From Humulus lupulus (Eukaryota; Streptophyta; Magnoliopsida; Rosales; Cannabaceae): a DNA stretch of 64,000 nt. Position 1 is the stretch's first letter. Each line of letters starts with the position of its first letter. Made by a program: the position numbers and the translations under genes. Where the stretch lies: positions 233,135,360-233,199,359 of the forward strand of contig NC_084793.1 in assembly GCF_963169125.1 (NCBI RefSeq), written 5' to 3'. The notes under the pieces were generated by a model. It was not told the origin of the DNA. It ran no database searches and saw nothing but the letters and a program-made list of their open reading frames with translations. This document shows, one piece after another, positions 57,612-64,000 of this stretch.

Positions 57612-59814
57612 TGTAATGTGTCAAATTTTCTAATAAGGCTTAGTGCCTTGATTAGCGTGCTGGGAGGGCAATAATTGACTCAATTGTATTATTATGCGAT
57701 TACTTGAATTAAATGATTATATGACTAGATATGCAAGTTTAGGTGAATTAAATATGCATGTGGGCCTGTTTGTGTTGTTAAGGGCATATTTGTAATTTTG
57801 GCCCGTTGAGGGCATAAATGTGTTTATATGTGTGTGTTGTGCTTGAGACCACAATATTGTGGAGATATAACTGAGATGTGTGATCCGAGGCGGTCCTAGG
57901 GAGAGGATTCGCGGAATAGTCACAAAATGGTCAAATGCCCGGCTCGGGGTGAGCCTAGGGGTATTTTGGGAATGTAGCACATGTTCAAGGTTACCGAGTA
58001 ACAGGAAGCAATTTAGCTATTATTTGGGCATGTTGGGATTAATTGGAGATTTATAGGACTACTCGATGAATTAGCGGGAATGTGGAAAATGACGAGATTG
58101 CCCTTGGAGGCATTAAATGGCTAAGGGTTAACCTTGGGACATTTTGAACATTTTGGGAAGCTGAGGATAGACTAAGACTTTGGTTAGGACTCTAGAACTA
58201 ACTTGAACAGAAAAGAAGAAACACAACACACACTCTCTCTCTCTACTCGTCTCTGACTTTATCCCTTGGGGTACTTGGAACTTTGGTGAAACTTCTAGAG
58301 AATTGGCTCATAATTGAGGAAGTTTGAAGCTTGAAGTGCTTAGGGTTTAGCTCAGGTCAGATTCCCAGTTGAGGTAAGCATTTATTCTGACCTTTTGTTA
58401 GTTTTCTATAGTGATTTAAGGGTTTTCTTAGGGTTTGAACTTTAGGCTCGTTTTGGGGTTTTGGTGAGATTATGAGAAATCTTTTAGGGTGTTTATACTG
58501 ATTATGTTGCCTTGATATGGATTCTGGACACAATTTTGGGTTTAAGTTAGATTTTTTGTGTGAATTGATGATCTAAGCTCAAGAAAATGCATAAGGATTT
58601 TTGAGTTTTGGAGCTCAAGTCGCGGCTCTGTTCTTCAGGCGCCGCGTCCCACATGAAACTAAGAGGCATGGGAGCCTATGAAATCGTCCAGGCATCGTGG
58701 TGCAGGCTGATCCGCACTGCAGCCTGTGTCCCTTAGAAGAGAGCCTCGGGGTTCTCTGACTAGTAGCACCCCATGACCCTAGGGTGCTGGGACGTGATTC
58801 AAATTAAGGGAAATGGCCAATATAGGGTTCTAAGCTCGGGAAATCAAATTTAATGGTTCAGGAAGGATTCTACTACTTGGTTTAGTGGAATTCAAGGTCT
58901 CGGAGGCTAGAGTACTATTCTAAAGTTTTTTAATTGGTTTAGGGTTTGATGGATGTTTATCATTATTGCATTATGACTTGGTTTTACCGCTAAGGCTCGA
59001 GTTTAAGGGATCGTGCTCGGGATTACACTAGTCGTTCAACTCGGGACACAGGTAAGAAAATTGTTTGTGCTCGTAGAGCAGGGCATGGCCCAATTATCTG
59101 TATTTAATGTTATATATGAATATTTGTAATTGTTATGCCATGTTTTTTTTATTATGGCTGATCGGCGACGGTCGGGAACGGCGAATGCCGAGAATGGCAA
59201 CAAGCATGCTGAATGTAGGCCGCCATGGCATGGCCATCAAGGGTGTTGTACTCACGCGTCTGGTGTAGACTATGAACCTGGTGCTTGGTAAAGCACCATG
59301 GTCGACATATGTCGTTATGTGAATAGTCTGTTATCTGTTTAAAGGTTATGCATTTACTGGAATGATTTGATATATGCTATGTGCGACAGTTTTCTTGCTG
59401 GGCGGCTCACAGGTGCTCTTTGGTTTAGGTAAGGGCAAGGGATAGGTCGACCAATCATGAGTTGGAAGGCATGGAGGGGCGTGTACATGTTTGGCCTACC
59501 TGGCTACCACTGCTGGTGTTGTTTAGAGGAACATGTTATAAACATGTTAGAGGAACAGGTAAGGGCAAGAGAAAGTCTATTATCAACGGTACTCTAACTT
59601 TTGAGTTGTAAATATTTTTTGAAATAATGTTTTGGGATCCTAATTTATCAATTTTATAATTTTAATGGATTGTCCAAACCTTTTATACTTAATTTTCATT
59701 AAATGAGTCTTTATTTCGATTTAATCACACTTTTCAGTCTAATACCTCAATTAGCGAGCTAATGGAACATTTTAAAATCACGTGGTAGCGACTCTAGGGA
59801 AGTACGACGTTACC
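57612..59814 (+). repeat. 3' LTR of element E
   Basis: 2203 bp from TGTAATGTGTCAAATTTTC to GACGTTACC; the last base A of the usual CA is C. Confidence 0.92.
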
Positions 59815-59819
59815 CAATA
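59815..59819. repeat. Target site duplication of E, right copy
   Basis: CAATA; the left copy is CAACA. Confidence 0.75.
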
Positions 59820-60240
59820 TGTCGATGACCAATTATGCTTTGAAGTTTGATAGATTGGCAAAGTTTGTTGGGGATCTGGTGCCCACTGATGGGACCAGAA
59901 GGGAGAGGTTTCTCTAAGGGCTACAACCTATGATAGTCTGGGATGTTCGCTTCTCTACTATGCCAGGAATGACTACTTATGGTCAGGTTGACGAGAAGGC
60001 ACTCACAACTGAGAGAGTAGAGAACAAGATGTGGAGCGAGAGTGCGGCCAGAAGGGATTTAGGATGCTGAGACCTCCATTTGTAGGCTTTGATAGGGTCA
60101 GAGACCCTACTGACCAAAAGAGAAAGACATCAGATACATTTTCAGCTCCAGGGCAAGATAGGAGGCCACGGGACGTACGGATAGGCCGCCAGGGTTGCGG
60201 TGAGGCCTGGAGAGAATTCCCAGAGTGTACGTAGTGCAGG
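59820..60240 (+). pseudogene. gag of element D, second part
   Basis: It resumes with MSMTNYALKFDRLAKFVGDL, then PGMTTYGQVDEKALTTERVE. Stops lie at about 59917 and 60069. The zinc knuckle near 60230-60260 is degraded. Confidence 0.8.
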
Positions 60241-60990
60241 AAGCACCATATTGGGGGAATGTCGGGTGAAGGTCTGCCTCATCTAAGGGATTGTGGGATA
60301 CTTGTGGAAAGATTGCCCAAGAATAAAGAAAAAGAACCAAGAAAGGTGGACAACCTAATGCTAGCTCGGGTGTTCACCCTTACTCAGTCAGAGGCCGAGG
60401 CTAGTTCCTCTGTGGTTACAGATCAACTTTCTAGTGCTGGGACCCTTTATATTGTTGTGATCGATTCTAGTGCTACACATTCTTTTGTTGCTAGTAGGAT
60501 TATTGATAGACTATGTAGACCATGTGATTATTATGTAGTGGGGTTCGGAACCTTATTCCCACTCCCACTTGGGAGTTAGTAGTATCCATGAGATGGGTTA
60601 GATCACTGTCAGTGATAGTGGATGGCAGGGAGTTGTCAGTTGAATTGATAGATTTGGTTATGAATAAATTTTACATGATCTTGGGTATGGATTGGTTAGC
60701 CATGTATGGGGCAACGATAGATTGCAAGAAGAAAAAGGTAACCTTTGAGTCTGAGGGTGAGGATCCCTTTGTATTTGTTGGCATTGTGCATGGACCCCAT
60801 ATACCTATGATATATGTACTTATAGCTAGAGACCTATTGGAAGGGGAGATGCATAGGATTCTTAGCTAGTGTGATGGATACCGCTCAAGTCGTGTCAGTG
60901 GAACCAGGACAGACCAAATTGGTGTGTCAGTTTTTGGATGTGTTTCTAGAGGCTCTACCAAGGTTACCTCCACTCGGGAGATAGACGTTG
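60241..60990 (+). pseudogene. Protease of element D
   Basis: LARVFTLTQSEAEASSSVV leads to the active site VIDSSATHSF, where Gly of Asp-Ser-Gly is Ser. MILGMDWLAMYGATIDCK follows at about 60675. It ends in the linker EIDVVIEL at about 61000, where the RT deletion begins. A stop lies at 60579 and another at 60868. Confidence 0.82.
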
Positions 60991-62521
60991 TGATAGAATT
61001 GACACGAAAGAATCAAAGGTTTATATGGTCAGATAGATGTGAGGCAAATATCAAGAGAGTTGGCAGAGGATATCACTAGAGTAGGTATTGAGCTAGTGGT
61101 GGGCCAGTTAACCAACATCACCATGCAGTCTACTCTTTTCGAGAGGATCAAGGAGAAATACTTGAGTGACCCACAATTTGGAAGGATTAGAGGGGACGTC
61201 CTAGCTGGAGTGGCTAAGGACTATACAGTGTCAGACATGGGTTTATTGAGATACAAGGATCGGATTTGTGTTCTGATGGACACTGGGATCTGACGGAAGA
61301 TTCTAGATGAATCTCATACTACCCCTTATTCTCTACATCTAGGCACCACGAAGATGTACCAGGAACTAAAAGCTTTATATTGGTGGTCTGACATGAAGAG
61401 GGGTGTGATTGAGTACTTGTATAGTGCCTGACCTATTAACCGGTAAAGATAGAGTGTTAGAAACCAGCAGGGCTACTACAACCTTTAGGGATCCCTGAGT
61501 GGAAGTGGGAGGATATCACGATGGATTTCGTGGTGGGGTTGGCCAGGACAATGGGTCAACATGATTCAGTCTGGGTCATCGTGGACCACTATACAAAGTC
61601 AGCTCACTTTCTACCAATGAGGATGAATTACACGGTTGACCAGTAAGCGAATCTCTATGTGAGAGAGATAGTACGCCTTCATGGGACTTCGAGGTCTATC
61701 GTGTCAGATAGGGACCCTATCTTTACTTCCTAGTTTTGGGGAAGTTTACAGAAGGCAATTGATACATAGTTGAAGTTCAGTACAACTTATTATCCTCAGA
61801 CCGATGGTCAGCTTAAGAGGAATAACCAGAAGGGTCCTAGAGTAAATATTTTCCTCTGATAGAGTTTTCCCATAATAATAGCTACCAATCGACTATTGGA
61901 GTGGCACCTTATGAGATGTTGTATGGTAGGAAGTGTAGATCGCCCATTCAGTGGAATGGGATGGGTAAGAGGAAATATTTGGTTCCTAAGGCAGTTCAGA
62001 GGACCACAGAGGCTATAGAGGAGATTAGAGCTCTAATGCTTGCTTCTGAGAGTAGACAGAAGAGTTATAATGATCCCAAGCGTAGAGATGTAGAGTTCCA
62101 GGCTGGGGACTATGCCTTCCTCTACGTTTCACCCTTAAGAGAGGAGAAGCAGTATGGGAAGAAGGGCGAGCTGAACCCTAGGTTTGTTGGACCATTTGAG
62201 ATCCTGGAGAGGATTCGTCGGGTGGCCTATAGGTTGGCCTTACCCCCAAAATTGTCTAGTGTGCACAAAGTACTTCGTATTTCCATGTTGAGGAAGTATG
62301 TATCTGATGAGACTCGTGTGCTAAGTTATGCGGATCTGGATCTGGAGATAGATTTATCCAATAAGGAGCAGAAAGTTCGGATTTTAGACAGGAAGGACAT
62401 GGTCTTGAGGAACAAGACTATACCTTTGGTTAAGGTATTATGGAGGAACAACAAGGTCGAGGAAGCGACCTTGGAGCCAGAGTCAAATATTCGTGATCAG
62501 TATCCCAGGTTGTTCATGTAA
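60991..62521 (+). pseudogene. RT/RNase H deletion and integrase of element D
   Basis: After EIDVVIEL the DNA jumps to TRKNQRFIWSDRCEA (start of RNase H) and then at once to RQISRELAEDITR (after RNase H), so RT and most of RNase H are gone. Integrase: SHTTPYSLH, a degraded Cys pair near 61425, MDFVVGL and VSDRDPIF, with QTDGQLKR where Glu is expected. A further gap follows at about 61845. The C-terminal part at 61901-62521 is intact as an open frame, with NPRFVGPFEILERI and IPLVKVLWRNNKVEEAT. Confidence 0.83.
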
Positions 62522-62558
62522 AATTTTGAGGACGAAATTCCTATAAGGAGGGGATAGT

Positions 62559-64000
62559 TGTAACGTCCCAAATTACCTAATAAGGCTTAGGGCCTTGATT
62601 ACAGGGCTAGGATGGAAAATTATGGAAATTATGTGATTTAATTATGAAATATGTGTTTATGTGATATATGTGTACATAATTATATGATTATGTGAGTTAT
62701 ATTATAATACGATTAGATTTGCATGTTTAGGTGTATTAAATATGAATGTGGGCCTGTTTCTTATCAGAAGGGCAATTTTCGTAATTTGGATCGTTACAGG
62801 TATATTTGGAATATATGTGCATGTATGTGTGAGACCACATTATTATGTGGATATTTTTGGGTTACTCGACACAAGGCGATCCTAGTGAGCAAGTTAGCGA
62901 GAAAGTCACAACGGGACCAATACCCGACTGGGGCTGAGTCAAGGGGTATTCTGGGTATTTAGTACATTAGTGGGATATCGGGTAATGGGGATAAATATTC
63001 GAGGATATATTCTAAGTTAGTGAGGTTATGAGGGAATTTCAGGGAATTTGACCATTTTACCCTCGGGGATTTTTTGGTACCCCGAGCCTCGGGATTTACT
63101 TAGAGTTACTTGAACTCCAAGTAAACTCACAAACACAGAAACACTTAGAACGTTCATGCACTCTCTCTCAACACTCTTTCTCTCTCTCGTTCATACACTC
63201 TTTCATTGAATCTTTGAATTATTTGCGATCTAAGGGGATATCGAAGAAATTTTAGGCTCGGGATTGCTTGTGGAAAAACTTAGCATCAATTGGGGCAACA
63301 AAGGTAATGATTTCTAGCCCTAAATCTCTATGATTTCCCTGGTTTTAGTTGAGTTTTAGAGTTTTAGAAACTCAATCTGAATTTGGAGAATTGATGAGGT
63401 TTTGGCCAACTTTTAGCTTGGGTTTTGTGTGTACTTAAGTGCTGAGTTTATTGGGAACCTTACTTTTTGGATTAGCTATGTTTGGATAGGTTATTGGTGA
63501 GATTTGGCTTGAAGAAAATGGGGAAAAGTCTAGGTTTTCATGTCGAGTCGCGGCCCTATTATTGGGGCGCCACGACTCTCATAAATACAGGGAAAATGAG
63601 GTATCGAACCTCCATTTGAGCCCCGCAGCACATGTGATCCAGAGGAGAGCTCTTGGGCTCTCTGACATGGGGCGGGCCGCGACTATCTTTTTTTGGGTTG
63701 CGGCGGTTGAAGGGCTTTCAAGCCTAGAGAAGGTTCTAAGTGCGAGAACTCAAACCTAAGGGCTCGGATTGATTCTACTACTCGGTTTAGTAGAATTCGA
63801 CGCCCTGGAGACTAGGACTCGGTCTGAAAGCCTTTATTCGCTCAGTATTGATGGGATTCTATTTTGTTTGTGAATAGGTTATCGCTAGAGGCTCGGAACT
63901 GGGATTGTGCTTTAGGGTCATTCCTAATATAGATTACACTCAGACCAGAGGTAAGAAAACTGCACCTGGTCTGTGTTTAGGCTTTGGATCGATTGTAGTA
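62559..64000 (+). repeat. 3' LTR of element D, cut by window end
   Basis: It starts TGTAACGTCCCAAATTACC after the tract AGGAGGGGATAGT. 1442 bp are visible. It holds a GC-rich block with CGCGGC motifs at about 63545-63710. Confidence 0.88.

Larger units (their letters stand above)
50656..59814 (+). mobile_element. Element E: full-length Del/Tekay-like chromovirus nested in D
   Basis: 9.2 kb with both LTRs, initiator-Met primer site, gag, protease, RT, RNase H, integrase and chromodomain-like end. It is inserted in gag of D with target duplication CAACA/CAATA. The coding part has several stops and a frameshift in the integrase. Confidence 0.92.
49500..64000 (+). mobile_element. Element D: Del/Tekay-like element, split by E
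   Basis: The order on the plus strand is LTR end, primer site, gag, (E), rest of gag, protease, integrase and 3' LTR from 62559 past the window end. RT and RNase H are deleted. The gag reading continues exactly across E (50655 to 59820). Confidence 0.85.

Noticed and set aside
1..64000. tRNA or rRNA genes
   Set aside because: No cloverleaf with A and B boxes or rRNA stretch was recognised; tRNA-like matches are primer binding sites of retroelements.

Overview
The window reads as nuclear DNA of a dicot plant. It is intergenic, repeat-dense DNA with no host gene I can call intact. Evidence for a plant: Ty3-type LTR retrotransposons with initiator-Met tRNA primer sites, a CACTA transposon, GT-AG introns, and exon fragments of two plant genes (the MOR1/XMAP215 microtubule protein and a mitochondrial basic amino acid carrier). 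The LTR ends resemble what I remember from Cannabaceae and other Rosales, but that placement is a weak inference.

Layout. (1) 1-1.66 kb: unassigned, with a short tandem repeat. (2) 1.67-5.88 kb: element A, minus strand, a Tat-like gag/protease remnant with its 5' LTR; the LTR carries a 51-bp minisatellite upstream of its TATA box. (3) 5.88-6.35 kb: promoter/leader-like DNA. (4) 6.35-11.03 kb: element B, minus strand, the 5' part of a Del/Tekay-like chromovirus (LTR, gag, protease, start of RT). (5) 11.285-20.672 kb: element G, minus strand, full length with both LTRs and target duplication AACAT. (6) 20.67-33.78 kb: remnant of a Tat-like element F, with a 3' LTR on the plus strand and an intron-bearing gene on the opposite strand. 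Element C (23.023-30.940 kb, plus strand, target duplication CATAC), of the same family as G, sits inside it. (7) 33.78-35.44 kb: AT-rich DNA with a MITE-like inverted repeat. (8) 35.440-49.163 kb: a solo LTR (H, minus strand), split by an 11.3-kb CACTA transposon (36.152-47.442 kb). The CACTA carries introns and exons of MOR1 and of a mitochondrial carrier, and a LINE remnant. (9) 49.5-64 kb: element D (plus strand), whose gag is split by element E (50.656-59.814 kb, plus strand, both LTRs). The 3' LTR of D runs off the window.

How it fits together. Three nestings can be read from target duplications or restored continuity: C in the antisense gene of F, the CACTA in solo LTR H, and E in D. 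All retrotransposon coding regions have stops, frameshifts, deletions or lost catalytic residues, so none looks autonomous.

Most notable: the gene-capturing (Pack-)CACTA; the 5' end of C, where the LTR is replaced by a foldback made of two inverted copies of the LTR 3' end lying flush against a perfect target duplication; a leader ORF upstream of gag shared by C and G; and the LTR minisatellite that multiplies the RY motif (CATGCA). Coordinates of degenerate coding parts and exons are approximate, and no alignment or database search was run.
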